Assembly: GCA_934589525.1 (NCBI GenBank)
Contig: CAKTOB010000007.1
Coordinates: 1-64,000 of the forward strand
From: an uncultured Oscillospiraceae bacterium
GTDB taxonomy: Bacteria > Bacillota > Clostridia > Oscillospirales > Oscillospiraceae
DNA: 64,000 nucleotides
Direction of reading: 5' to 3'
Positions 7,333 through 16,296 of this stretch are shown piece by piece. The notes under the pieces are model-generated. The model did no database searches and was not told the DNA's origin. It was given only the letters and a program-made list of their open reading frames with translations. Every line of letters begins with the position of its first letter. The stretch's first letter is position 1. The position numbers were made by a program, and so were the translations under genes.

Positions 7333-7620
7333 TTATTCCTCTTCGGCGTCCGCTTCCTCGTAAAGTTCGTCCATAATGAGGTCATAGACGGCTTTCAGCT
7401 CTTCCTCGTCCTCAATGGCTGTGAGCATCGGCTCTCCGTCTTCCTCGGTGGACTTGAGAATGCTCACTTCCAGCTGCTCCGGCTCGCCCTCTTCAGCAGC
7501 GGGGATCACGGCCATATAGGTCTCTCCGTTGTATTCCAGGGTGGAGAGAACTTCCAGTTCATATTCCGTACCGTCCTCGTCCACAATGGTGATAAAGTCG
7601 GAACCGTATTGATCTTCCAT
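7333..7620 (-). CDS. DUF1292 (YrzB-like) acidic protein
   Basis: 95-residue, very acidic protein with the DUF1292 pattern: ITIVDEDGTEYELEVLSTLEYNGETYMAV, then EVSILK and a Glu/Asp-rich tail. The family is widespread in Firmicutes and often encoded with ruvX (yrrK); its molecular role is unknown to me. It has its own promoter (7657-7685), and its transcript probably runs on through the structured RNA to the terminator at 7103. Confidence 0.88.
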   Translation of the reverse strand: MEDQYGSDFITIVDEDGTEYELEVLSTLEYNGETYMAVIPAAEEGEPEQLEVSILKSTEEDGEPMLTAIEDEEELKAVYDLIMDELYEEADAEEE

Positions 7621-7656
7621 AGATTGCTCCTTTGATTTGGGGGTTTCTTTGTCTGT

Positions 7657-7685
7657 ATTCTACAACTCTTGGGCCATAAAATCAA
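7657..7685 (-). promoter_or_regulatory. Promoter for the DUF1292 gene
   Basis: Minus strand: TTGATT (7680-7685), 17-base spacer, TAGAAT (7657-7662), 37 bases before the start codon. Confidence 0.75.
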
Positions 7686-7885
7686 GAGGAAAATTGCGCT
7701 CCTTTTTTGCTGTTTTTTTGAAATCCGGAAAATTGAAAGCTTTCAGGATAAAATATCAATGGATTTTGGATATTTTCCGGGAATACTCAGACAATGATGA
7801 AATGAAACATTTTTACAGAGAATCGGGAAAAATCCCCCGGGTGAAAAGCATTTCTCCAATTAACGGATTATTTAGAAATTAGGTC

Positions 7886-7914
7886 TTTCGCTTTCCCGGA
7901 AAATATGATATAAT
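7886..7914 (+). promoter_or_regulatory. Extended -10 promoter for the penicillin-binding protein gene
   Basis: TATAAT at 7909-7914 preceded by TG one base earlier (an extended -10), with a weak -35 TTTCGC 17 bases upstream. The stretch 7686-7885 between the divergent promoters is AT-rich, with no gene or motif I can support. Confidence 0.65.
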
Positions 7915-8003
7915 CTGCGGATGATATGACGGATAGTCGTGTCTTTCCCCAAGAGAAGGCCGCCCGGGGCGGCTGCAATGTCCAATGTTGGAGGTTATGA
8001 CCC

Positions 8004-10790
8004 ATGGAAAATGAAGAAAAAAAGAGAAGGAGAAATAAGAAGCTTCGGCAGGAGTGGAATCCCCACTGGACGCTGAAAACCGTCTACACGGTGGGCTCGA
8101 CCCTGCTGTCCGTGCTGAAGATCGCCATTGGCGGCGCTCTGACGGTGGTTCTGATCCTCCTGATCTGCGGCGTTGTTTTTGTGGGCACCCTTGGTGACTA
8201 TCTCCAGAACGATATTTTGACGGAAGCCTCTGACTGGTCCATTGACGACTACGATCTGGAGAAGACCTCCTTTCTTTATTATGTAGACAGTGACGGAAAT
8301 ATTCAGCAGCTCCAGCAGATTTATACCACCACAGACCGGCAGATCGCATCCCTGGAGGAAATTCCCCAGGACCTGATCAACGCTACCGTGGCCATTGAGG
8401 ACAAGCGCTTCTATGAGCACCAGGGTGTGGACTGGATCACCACCGTGAAGGCTTGCATGAATATGTTCTTCGGCGGAGACTCCCAGTTCGGCGGCTCCAC
8501 CATCACCCAGCAGCTGATCAAAAACGTGAGCCAGGAAAACAGCATCACGGTGCAGCGGAAGGTCATGGAGATTTTCCGTGCCCAGATGTTTGAAAAGCAG
8601 TATGACAAAGACCTCATCATGTATGAGTATCTCAACCGCATCTACCTGGGCAAGGGCTGCTACGGTGTCAAGAGTGCCGCCGCCGCCTATTTCGGCAAGG
8701 AGCTTCAGGCCCTGACTCCCGCGGAGTGCGCAGCCCTGATCAGCATCACCAACAACCCCTCACTTTTTAACCCCTATTCCACCAACGTCTTTAAGTACAA
8801 GGGGGAGGAGCGGGACGGTGCCGGTCGGAACCGGTACCGCCAGCTGAACGTTCTTTCTGAAATGCTCTCCCAGGGGTATCTGACCCAGGAGCAGTATGAG
8901 CAGGCCGTAAATCAGGAAATGGTCTTTAAGGAGGGCATCGCCCCGGAGGACCGCTGGGCCCTCTGCCCCAACTGCGGCTATTCCGGCACCGTCGGCACCT
9001 TCCACCACGAAGGCGACCACTATTTCTGCCCGGAGTGCGGCACCCTCACCACGGTGAACCAGGATGCCTCCCAGACGGTTTACTCCTGGTTCGTAGACTC
9101 TGCCATTCTGGACGTGGCCGCGGACCTGGCCGCCCAGGACGGCGTGGACTGGGAGACCGCCGGAGAAAAGACCCGGAACTATTACCTGGAACGCATCCAG
9201 AAGGGCGGTTACCACATTTACACCACCCTGGACATGGACGTTCAGAACCAGGTGGACGCCATCTACACGGACCTGGAAAAGATCCCCACCACCCGCAGCA
9301 CCCAGCAGCTGCAATCCGGCATCGTGGTCATTGACAATTCCACCGGCGACGTGGTGGCTCTGTCCGGCGGTGTCGGGGAGAAGACGGATTTCTTCGCCTA
9401 CAACAAGGCCACCCAGGCGAAGCTCCAGACCGGCTCCTCCCAGAAGCCTGTCTCCGTCTATGCCCCGGCCTTTGAAAAGGGCGGCTTCAGTCCGGTGACG
9501 GTCATCAAGGATATGCCCATTATGTATAACGACGGCGTCCCCTTCCCCAGAAACGACAACCGGGAATACAATTACGCCCGCACCATTTTCAGCGGCGTGG
9601 TCTCCTCCGTCAACGCCATTTCCGGCAATACCCTTAACGCCATCGGTGCCAACTACGGCTACAGCTTCGCCAAATACAACTTTGGCCAGAATTCCCTGAC
9701 GGACAGCTACGCCCTTGCCAACGGCCAGAGCCTTTCCGACGTGGGCGTCGCCCCGCTGGCCCTGGGTGCCCTGACCGTGGGCTCCACCGTTCGGGAGATG
9801 TCCGCGGCCTACGCCACCTTTGCCAACAACGGCGTATACCGGGAGCCCAGAACCTATACCAAGGTCTATAACAGCGATGGAGAGCTGGTGCTGGACAATA
9901 CCCAGGACAACCGGCAGATCCTCAGCGAAAAGACCGTGGAGTATATGAATTACTGCCTGTTCAACGCCGCCAACTACGGCACCGGCGGCGCGGCCATCTT
10001 CCCGGGCCAGAACATCGCCGGCAAAACCGGCACCACCTCCAGCAACCGTGACCGCTGGTTCTGCGGCTTTACCGGCTACTATACCGCCGCGGTCTGGTGC
10101 GGCTACAACCAGCCGGAGCAGATCAATCTCACCGGCAACTACGGAAACCCTGCGGCCCGGCTGTGGAAAATGGTCATGCAGCCCATTCACGACGGCCTGC
10201 CCAATAAGGCTCTTTACAGCGGGAATAACTTCCAGAGCGTGTCCGTCTGCCTGGATTCCGGCAAGCTGGCAACTGCCGCCTGTTCTGCCGATGCCCGGGG
10301 CGTTGCGAGAGTGTCTACCGCCAACGCCTACCCCGAGGACATCCCTACGGAAACCTGCGACAAGCATGTAGAAGTCCAATACTGCGTCACCGGCGGCGGT
10401 GTGGCCACGCCCTTCTGCAGCATGTTCCCGGATGCCCAGGTGGAAACCCGGTCTCTCGTAAAGATGACCCCCTCCGAGGTGGAGGAAATTCGGGCGGCCA
10501 TAGGGAAGGGCCTGAAGGCCGAGTATTATCAGGACGGCTACGTCTATTATATCGACGGCGACGGAAATCCCCTGCCCTGGAACGGCTTCCGCAACGATGC
10601 GGGTAACGATGCGGATACCCCCTATATCGTCTGCCCCATTCACAACCAGCAGGCCTTTGAAAACATGGACCATACCGGTGGCAACCAGGACGGTGAGGAC
10701 AACTGGGGCGGCTCCAATTTTGGAGGCGACATGGGCGACAATTTCGGCGGCAACGGAAACAACGGGAATGATGAAGAAGATCCCTGGTAA
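8004..10790 (+). CDS. Class A penicillin-binding protein (PBP1A type) with zinc-ribbon insert
   Basis: 928-residue bifunctional cell-wall synthase. Basic N-terminus and one membrane span (about residues 35-60), then a GT51 glycosyltransferase domain with catalytic Glu132 (AIEDKRFYEH) and GGSTITQQLIKN. The transpeptidase domain follows, with Ser478xxLys481 (SSQK), a VSSVN/SGN motif and Lys674-Thr-Gly. Between the two domains lies a zinc-ribbon-like module, Cys321-x2-Cys324 and Cys342-x2-Cys345, which I do not know from standard PBP1A proteins. The C-terminus is a Gly/Asn/Asp-rich tail. ATG with a GGAGG site; 17 bases before the methyltransferase gene. Confidence 0.93.
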   Translation: MENEEKKRRRNKKLRQEWNPHWTLKTVYTVGSTLLSVLKIAIGGALTVVLILLICGVVFVGTLGDYLQNDILTEASDWSIDDYDLEKTSFLYYVDSDGNIQQLQQIYTTTDRQIASLEEIPQDLINATVAIEDKRFYEHQGVDWITTVKACMNMFFGGDSQFGGSTITQQLIKNVSQENSITVQRKVMEIFRAQMFEKQYDKDLIMYEYLNRIYLGKGCYGVKSAAAAYFGKELQALTPAECAALISITNNPSLFNPYSTNVFKYKGEERDGAGRNRYRQLNVLSEMLSQGYLTQEQYEQAVNQEMVFKEGIAPEDRWALCPNCGYSGTVGTFHHEGDHYFCPECGTLTTVNQDASQTVYSWFVDSAILDVAADLAAQDGVDWETAGEKTRNYYLERIQKGGYHIYTTLDMDVQNQVDAIYTDLEKIPTTRSTQQLQSGIVVIDNSTGDVVALSGGVGEKTDFFAYNKATQAKLQTGSSQKPVSVYAPAFEKGGFSPVTVIKDMPIMYNDGVPFPRNDNREYNYARTIFSGVVSSVNAISGNTLNAIGANYGYSFAKYNFGQNSLTDSYALANGQSLSDVGVAPLALGALTVGSTVREMSAAYATFANNGVYREPRTYTKVYNSDGELVLDNTQDNRQILSEKTVEYMNYCLFNAANYGTGGAAIFPGQNIAGKTGTTSSNRDRWFCGFTGYYTAAVWCGYNQPEQINLTGNYGNPAARLWKMVMQPIHDGLPNKALYSGNNFQSVSVCLDSGKLATAACSADARGVARVSTANAYPEDIPTETCDKHVEVQYCVTGGGVATPFCSMFPDAQVETRSLVKMTPSEVEEIRAAIGKGLKAEYYQDGYVYYIDGDGNPLPWNGFRNDAGNDADTPYIVCPIHNQQAFENMDHTGGNQDGEDNWGGSNFGGDMGDNFGGNGNNGNDEEDPW

Positions 10791-10807
10791 AGAGAAAAGG
10801 AGACAGT

Positions 10808-11674
10808 ATGCTTTGGATTTCGGATCAATGGAAGGACTATGAGGTGCTGGACGCCTCTGACGGCGAACGCCTGGAGCGCTGGGGCAAGTATATTCTGGTA
10901 CGCCCGGACCCCCAGGTGATCTGGTCCACCCCCCATACGGCCCCCCAGTGGAAGCAGCAGGATGCCCGGTATATCCGTTCCAGCACCGGCGGCGGCCACT
11001 GGTCGGACCATCATCTGCCGGAGCGTTGGCAGATCAAATATCGGGATTATCTGACCTTTAATGTGAAGCCCATGAACTTTAAGCACACCGGCGTCTTTCC
11101 GGAGCAGGCCGCCAACTGGGATTTTATCCGGGAAAAAGTGGCCTCTGCCGGTCGGCCGGTGCGGGTGCTGAACCTCTTTGCCTATTCCGGCGGTGCCACC
11201 CTGGCGGCGGCAGCCGGCGGGGCAGAGGTCTTCCATGTGGATGCTTCCAAGGGCATGGTGGCCTGGGCCAAGGAAAACGCCCAGGCCTCCGGCCTTGCGG
11301 ACCGGCCCATCCACTGGATCGTGGACGACTGCGGCAAATTCATCCAGCGGGAACTGCGCCGGGGACGGCGCTATGACGGCATCATTATGGACCCTCCCAG
11401 CTACGGCCGGGGCCCCAGCGGGGAGATTTGGAAAATGGAAACCAGCTTTTTCCCCTTCCTGCAGCAGACCGCCAAGCTCCTGACCGATGACCCTCTGTTT
11501 GTCATCATCAATTCCTACACCACCGGCCTTGCCCCCTCCGCGGTGTCCTATGCTGCGGATGTGGTCTTCGGAAAGGACCACGGCGGAAAGACCGCTGCCG
11601 GGGAACTGGGATTGCCGGTGAAAGAATCCGGCCTGATTTTGCCCTGCGGTGCCACCGGCAGATGGACACCCTGA
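10808..11674 (+). CDS. Class I SAM-dependent RNA methyltransferase (RlmI/RlmK-like)
   Basis: 288-residue methyltransferase. Motif I is VLNLFAYSGGATL (about residues 119-131), followed by HVDASKGMV binding the SAM ribose and the catalytic DPPSYGRG motif, which matches the 23S rRNA methyltransferase group (RlmI/RlmK fold). An N-terminal segment with KPMNFKHTGVFPEQ is shared with that group. The exact rRNA target cannot be read. The end overlaps the start of ecfA1 by 13 bases if the ATG start of that gene is used. Confidence 0.85.
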   Translation: MLWISDQWKDYEVLDASDGERLERWGKYILVRPDPQVIWSTPHTAPQWKQQDARYIRSSTGGGHWSDHHLPERWQIKYRDYLTFNVKPMNFKHTGVFPEQAANWDFIREKVASAGRPVRVLNLFAYSGGATLAAAAGGAEVFHVDASKGMVAWAKENAQASGLADRPIHWIVDDCGKFIQRELRRGRRYDGIIMDPPSYGRGPSGEIWKMETSFFPFLQQTAKLLTDDPLFVIINSYTTGLAPSAVSYAADVVFGKDHGGKTAAGELGLPVKESGLILPCGATGRWTP

Positions 11675-12540
11675 GAGAGGAACGAACAACTTTGGAAGAT
11701 ATTATTTCTGTGGAACATCTGGCCTACTCCTACCCGGACTTGGACGGCCAGAAGGGGACCCGAGTCTTTGAAGACTTAAATCTTACCATTCAGGACGGCA
11801 GCTTTGTGGCGATCCTTGGCACCAACGGCTGCGGAAAATCCACCCTTGCCAAGCACTTTAATTCCATCCTCCTGCCCTCCGGCGGAAAGGTATATGTTGA
11901 CGGCATCGATACCTCCGACCTGGAGCGGATCATTGCGGTCCGCCGCTGTGTAGGCATGGTCTTTCAGAATCCTGATAACCAGATCGTTGCCAATGTGGTG
12001 GAGGAGGATGTGGCCTTCGGCCCGGAAAATCTGGGTGTTGCCAGTCCGGAGATCCGCCGCAGGGTGGATAAGGCCTTAAAGCAGGTGGGCATGTATGAGT
12101 ATCGGGAGCACGCCCCCCATCTGCTCTCCGGCGGCCAGAAGCAGCGGGTGGCCATTGCGGGCGTCATCGCCCTGGAGCCCAAGTGCATCGTCTTAGACGA
12201 GCCTACCGCCATGCTGGACCCCCGGGGCCGTAAGGACGTGATGGAAACCATCGAAAAGCTGAACCGGGAAAAGGGCATTACCATCGTGCTCATTACCCAT
12301 CATATGGACGAGGCGGCCATGGCCCAGCGGGTGATCGTGCTGGACAAGGGCAAGGTGGCATCAGACGGCACCCCCAAAGAGGTCTTTGCCCAGGTGGAAA
12401 TGCTCCACGGTATGGGCCTTGCTGCCCCGGATACGGTGGAGCTGTGCGAGGACCTGAACCGGAAGGGGGCAGCGCTCCCGTTAAGCGCGCTGACACCGGA
12501 AGAATGCGCACAGGCACTTCTGAAGTGGCTGAAGGCCTGA
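11662..12540 (+). CDS. ecfA1: Energy-coupling factor transporter ATPase EcfA1
   Basis: 292-residue ABC ATPase. Walker A GTNGCGKST, Q-loop VFQNPDNQIVA, signature LLSGGQKQRVAIAGV, Walker B CIVLDEPTAMLDP and an H-loop LITHHMD. The QNPDNQ motif is characteristic of EcfA1. It pairs with EcfA2 and EcfT to power vitamin and metal uptake through exchangeable S components. Start is uncertain: the ATG at 11662 lacks a ribosome site, while a TTG at 11692 has GAGAGG 11 bases upstream and fits the family N-terminus (EDIISVEHL) better. Confidence 0.93.
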   Translation: MDTLREERTTLEDIISVEHLAYSYPDLDGQKGTRVFEDLNLTIQDGSFVAILGTNGCGKSTLAKHFNSILLPSGGKVYVDGIDTSDLERIIAVRRCVGMVFQNPDNQIVANVVEEDVAFGPENLGVASPEIRRRVDKALKQVGMYEYREHAPHLLSGGQKQRVAIAGVIALEPKCIVLDEPTAMLDPRGRKDVMETIEKLNREKGITIVLITHHMDEAAMAQRVIVLDKGKVASDGTPKEVFAQVEMLHGMGLAAPDTVELCEDLNRKGAALPLSALTPEECAQALLKWLKA

Positions 12541-12557
12541 TGAGCGGAGGATGTAGA

Positions 12558-13421
12558 ATGGAACCAATTTTGCAGGTGAAAGACCTGACCCATATTTACA
12601 GCATCGGCACCCCTTTTGAGCACAAGGCCCTGGACAATGTGAGTTTTTCCCTGGAACCCGGAGAATTTGTAGGCGTCATCGGCCACACGGGCTCCGGAAA
12701 ATCCACCCTGATGCAGCAGCTGAACGGTCTGCTGAAGCCCACCTCCGGCCAGGTCCTTTTGGGAGGCCAGGATATTTGGTCCGACAAAAAGCAGACCCGG
12801 CAGGCCCGTTTTCGGGTGGGTCTGGTGTTTCAGTACCCGGAGTACCAGCTCTTTGAAGAGACGGTTTACAAGGACATTGCCTTTGGTCCCACTAATATGG
12901 GCCTGACCAAAGAGGAAATCGACCGCCGGGTCCGGGAGGCCGCGGGCTTCGTGGGTCTCACCGAGCAGCAGCTTTCCGTGTCTCCCTTTGACCTGTCCGG
13001 CGGACAGAAGCGCAGAGTGGCCATTGCCGGTGTTATCGCCATGGAGCCGGAGGTCCTGATCCTGGACGAGCCCACCGCGGGCCTGGACCCCATCGGCCGG
13101 GCGGAGATTTTAGGGAACATTCAGGCCTACCGGCAGGCCAAAAACGCGGCAGTGCTGATGGTCAGTCACTCCATGGAGGATGTGGCAAAGCTTACAGACC
13201 GGCTGCTGGTGATGAACGGTTCCAAGCTTGCCATGGACGGTACCCCGGAACAGGTCTTTACCCATGTGGAAGAATTGCTGGCCATGGGCCTGAGCATTCC
13301 TCAGGTAACGCAGGTTTTCCTGCGGCTGCGGCACATGGGCGTAAACGTTCCCAATGTGTATACCCTGGAGCAGGCCGTGGATGTGCTGCTTCGGTTAAAG
13401 GAGGAACAGGCCCATGCTTAA
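12558..13421 (+). CDS. ecfA2: Energy-coupling factor transporter ATPase EcfA2
   Basis: 287-residue ABC ATPase partner of EcfA1. Walker A GHTGSGKST, Q-loop VFQYPEYQLFEETV (the EcfA2-type YPEYQLF), signature DLSGGQKRRVAIAGV, Walker B VLILDEPTAGLDP, H-loop VSHSMED. Start ATG at 12558 follows GCGGAGG; the frame is open further upstream but without support. The 3' end overlaps ecfT by 8 bases, indicating translational coupling. Confidence 0.95.
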   Translation: MEPILQVKDLTHIYSIGTPFEHKALDNVSFSLEPGEFVGVIGHTGSGKSTLMQQLNGLLKPTSGQVLLGGQDIWSDKKQTRQARFRVGLVFQYPEYQLFEETVYKDIAFGPTNMGLTKEEIDRRVREAAGFVGLTEQQLSVSPFDLSGGQKRRVAIAGVIAMEPEVLILDEPTAGLDPIGRAEILGNIQAYRQAKNAAVLMVSHSMEDVAKLTDRLLVMNGSKLAMDGTPEQVFTHVEELLAMGLSIPQVTQVFLRLRHMGVNVPNVYTLEQAVDVLLRLKEEQAHA

Positions 13422-14220
13422 AGACATTACTCTGGGACAGTTCTTCCCCGGAACCTCGGTGATCCACCGGTTGGACCCCAGAACCAAACTCATCGGTGTG
13501 ATTCTTTACATTGTGGCCCTGTTTGTGGCCAAAAGCTGGATTTCTTACGGGGTGGTTCTGGCCTTTTTGCTGGTGAGCATTGCCGTTTCCACCATTCCCC
13601 CCAAGGCCATCGTCAGAGGCATGAAGCCGGTGGTGGTGATCCTGATTTTCACCGGCATCCTGAACCTCTTTTACGCCGACGGCGGCAGGACCCTTCTGCG
13701 CATCGGCTTTTTGACGGTGACCACCGAGGGCGCAAAGCGGGCCTTTTTCATGATGAGCAGGATCCTGATGCTGATTTCCGGCACCTTCCTCATGACCTAT
13801 ACCACCTCGCCCATCTCCCTGACGGACGGCCTGGAAAGCCTACTGGGGCCCCTGAAAAAGCTCCGGCTGCCGGTCCATGAGCTGTCTATGATGATGTGCA
13901 TCGCCCTGCGGTTCATCCCCACATTGATCGAGGAAACCGATAAGATCATGAACGCCCAAAAGGCCCGGGGGGCGGATTTTGAGTCCGGCAGCATTATTGA
14001 CCGGGCCAAGGCCCTGATCCCCGTGCTGGTGCCCCTGTTCATCGGGGCCTTCCGCCGGGCAGACGAGCTGGCCACGGCCATGGAGTGCCGCTGCTACCGG
14101 GGCGGCGAGGGCCGGACTAAAATGAAGCTTCTGCGCTACCAGCGCAACGACTTCTGTGCCTTTGGCTGCCTGACGGCCCTGGTGGCTTTGGTCGCCGTCC
14201 TGGCGGGCTACGGACTGTGA
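13414..14220 (+). CDS. ecfT: Energy-coupling factor transporter transmembrane protein EcfT
   Basis: 268-residue T component with several membrane spans and two coupling-helix motifs (NAQKARGADF and AMECRCYRGGEGRT, the Ala-Arg-Gly-type motifs that touch the two ATPases). No S component is encoded nearby, so this is a shared module serving S proteins elsewhere. The order ecfA1-ecfA2-ecfT-truA matches that next to ribosomal genes in Bacillus, but the ribosomal genes are absent here. Confidence 0.94.
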   Translation: MLKDITLGQFFPGTSVIHRLDPRTKLIGVILYIVALFVAKSWISYGVVLAFLLVSIAVSTIPPKAIVRGMKPVVVILIFTGILNLFYADGGRTLLRIGFLTVTTEGAKRAFFMMSRILMLISGTFLMTYTTSPISLTDGLESLLGPLKKLRLPVHELSMMMCIALRFIPTLIEETDKIMNAQKARGADFESGSIIDRAKALIPVLVPLFIGAFRRADELATAMECRCYRGGEGRTKMKLLRYQRNDFCAFGCLTALVALVAVLAGYGL

Positions 14221-14227
14221 GGCAGCC

Positions 14228-15016
14228 ATGCGGAATATTGCCCTGTTTTTGACCTATCTTGGCACCCGCTACCACGGCTGGCAGGTCCAGAAAAATTTGC
14301 CCACCGTGGCGGAGACCCTGGAAAAGGCGGCGGCCCAGCTGGTGGGCCACCCGGTCCATGTGACGGGCTGCGGCAGGACCGATGCCGGTGTTCACGCCCG
14401 GTGCTATGTGGCCAACTTCCGAACCGAGTCCACCATTCCCGTGGACCGGCTGCCCTATGCCCTCAATACCCATCTGCCTTGCGACATCGTGGTGACAAAG
14501 GCCTTTGAGGTCCACGAGAACTTCAATGCCATCGGCTCCTGTGTCCGGAAGGAATATACCTATCAAATCTACAATTCCCGGCTGAAAGACCCCTTTTATG
14601 TGGACAGAGCCTGGTTTTATCCCCGGCATCTGGACGAAAAGATCATGCAGGCCGCGGCGGACCAGTTTGTGGGCACCCACGATTTTGCCGCTGTCCGCAG
14701 CGTGGGCACGGATGTAAAATCTACGGTCCGCACCGTGTATTATTACAACGTGGAGCGCCGGGGAAACCTCGTCATCCTGAAGGTCTGCGCCAACGGCTTC
14801 CTTTACAATATGGCCCGGGCCATGGCCGGTACCGTGGTTTATGCCGCGGAGGGGAAAATTCAGCCGGAGCAGATCGGTGCCATCCTGGATTCCGGCAACC
14901 GCACGGCGGCGGGCCCTACGGTCCCCGCCGGAGGTCTTTACATGACCCACCTGTGGTATGACGATGGAATCGATAAATTCGAATGCGGCTGCGCGGATAC
15001 ATTCCAGTCTGAGTGA
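14228..15016 (+). CDS. truA: tRNA pseudouridine(38-40) synthase TruA
   Basis: 262-residue TruA. It begins with LTYLGTRYHGWQVQ, has the catalytic Asp in GCGRTDAGVHA (about residue 57), and GFLYNMARAMAGT near the C-terminus. It isomerises uridines 38-40 in the tRNA anticodon arm. It is 7 bases after ecfT and last in the operon, followed by a strong terminator. Confidence 0.96.
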   Translation: MRNIALFLTYLGTRYHGWQVQKNLPTVAETLEKAAAQLVGHPVHVTGCGRTDAGVHARCYVANFRTESTIPVDRLPYALNTHLPCDIVVTKAFEVHENFNAIGSCVRKEYTYQIYNSRLKDPFYVDRAWFYPRHLDEKIMQAAADQFVGTHDFAAVRSVGTDVKSTVRTVYYYNVERRGNLVILKVCANGFLYNMARAMAGTVVYAAEGKIQPEQIGAILDSGNRTAAGPTVPAGGLYMTHLWYDDGIDKFECGCADTFQSE

Positions 15017-15055
15017 AATAAAAGCCAAATGATAGAGTGTTGGAATTGTCCGGAA

Positions 15056-15094
15056 CGCGGGCGGAGGTAATCAGATACCTCCGCCCGCGTTTTT
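15056..15094 (+). terminator. Strong terminator after truA
   Basis: Fourteen-base-pair perfect stem (CGCGGGCGGAGGTA / TACCTCCGCCCGCG), 6-base loop and TTTTT. It separates the housekeeping block from the accessory operon. Confidence 0.95.
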
Positions 15095-15202
15095 AATAAA
15101 GACAGGTGCAATGCCGCTATCGGTACGGGCCGCTCGATATTGACATTTTGAACAAATTATGACTGCGTAAAATGTATAAAAAATAGAAAATAATAAAAAC
15201 GC

Positions 15203-15231
15203 TTGCATTTGAAGTACGATGGTGTTAGCAT
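15203..15231 (+). promoter_or_regulatory. Promoter of the accessory operon
   Basis: TTGCAT (15203-15208), 17-base spacer, TAGCAT (15226-15231). Two palindromes begin 14 bases downstream, where a bound repressor would block initiation or elongation. Confidence 0.6.
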
Positions 15232-15244
15232 AGAAACAACTTAA

Positions 15245-15278
15245 TTCGGAATCCGAAATAACAAATTCGATTTCCGAA
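15245..15278 (+). promoter_or_regulatory. Paired operator candidate
   Basis: TTCGGAATCCGAA (15245-15257) is a perfect 13-base palindrome around a central A. TTCGATTTCCGAA (15266-15278) is a second copy differing at two positions. Centres are 21 bp apart, two helical turns, on the same DNA face. The location just after the promoter and before the ROK-like gene suggests autoregulation. Confidence 0.6.
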
Positions 15279-15304
15279 GAAAGCGGAAAGAGGGAAGATG
15301 ATTT

Positions 15305-16282
15305 ATGCAGAAGCGGGGCTTGAGAGACGTGAAGCGGCGCAACCGCCATGTGATCATCCAGTCAATTATGGACAGCGGTTTGCTTTCCAGAGTGGAGATT
15401 GCCCAGAAGACGGGACTTGCTCCGAGTACGGTATCCACATTGGTGGCCGAATTGCTGGAACAAGGGCTCCTTACTGAGGGCGGAAGCCAGGTAACGGCGG
15501 GCCGTAGCAGGACGGAATTGATGTTGAATCCCGATTACGGCTGTATTGCGGTGGTTGAGGTCGGCAGGTCAGGCGTGGGGGTCAGCCTGTTCGATATGGC
15601 GCTGGAGCTTTTGGAGCACATTACTCTGTCTGCTTCCTATCTGTCTGGAAATGAGTTATTGGATGCGATTATAAAAGCTGCTGCTCCATTCCGCACGGAA
15701 TCGCGTCCGTTGGCTGGAATCGGGCTGCTTTTTCAGGAGGATATGCGGGAAAGTGATTTCCGGGTAATGTATTCCACGGGATTTGCGTCTGCGAGCATTA
15801 CGCTGAAGGAGGCGCTGATCTCAGAGTTCCGAATTCCGGTTTTCGAGGACTACGCGCAGATTTACACGGTGAAGGACGCGCTGGGAGAACGGAAGCAGGT
15901 AAACAACAGCGCCCAGATCACATTGGGGGAGCGGGTTGTGGTTGCCGTGACACAGCAGGATCAGCCTGTACCGATCCGCAGTGATTTTTTTGAGTCCGGG
16001 ACCCGATGCCTGGAAGATCTGGTGCCGGAGGATGCGGATGCCGAAAAGCTTGGCATACTTGTGGCGCTGCTGTGCTCGCTGTTTCTGATTCAGAATGTGT
16101 TCCTGTCCTGCGGGGAAGGCTTGCGGGAGCAGTTGGGTTCCAGACTTCAGGAGCAGCTACGAAAGCGGCTGCCTCCGGAACGGGTACCGGAGGTACATCT
16201 GTTGATGCGCAGACAAACGGAACGCTGCGCTGTGCTTTTTGCGCGGCGGCTCCGGTCTGATATATTATTTAACCGCGGATGA
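15305..16282 (+). CDS. ROK-like (NagC/XylR-type) transcriptional regulator
   Basis: 325-residue protein. An N-terminal winged helix-turn-helix (about residues 12-68, SRVEIAQKTGLAPSTVSTLVAELLEQGLL) precedes a large domain that resembles the ROK fold in layout. The usual ROK DGxGxG-type phosphate motif and the CxCGxxGC zinc motif are not visible, so ligand sensing may differ from sugar-responsive relatives. It is the first gene of the operon, with a possible paired operator upstream. The gene looks lower in GC than the flanking housekeeping genes, though I did not compute this. Confidence 0.7.
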   Translation: MQKRGLRDVKRRNRHVIIQSIMDSGLLSRVEIAQKTGLAPSTVSTLVAELLEQGLLTEGGSQVTAGRSRTELMLNPDYGCIAVVEVGRSGVGVSLFDMALELLEHITLSASYLSGNELLDAIIKAAAPFRTESRPLAGIGLLFQEDMRESDFRVMYSTGFASASITLKEALISEFRIPVFEDYAQIYTVKDALGERKQVNNSAQITLGERVVVAVTQQDQPVPIRSDFFESGTRCLEDLVPEDADAEKLGILVALLCSLFLIQNVFLSCGEGLREQLGSRLQEQLRKRLPPERVPEVHLLMRRQTERCAVLFARRLRSDILFNRG

Positions 16283-16296
16283 CTTAGGAGGCAACT

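Noticed and set aside
8760..10673. Long minus-strand frame opposite the penicillin-binding protein
   Set aside because: Shadow of the real gene; Gly/Val-rich product with no domain and no ribosome site.
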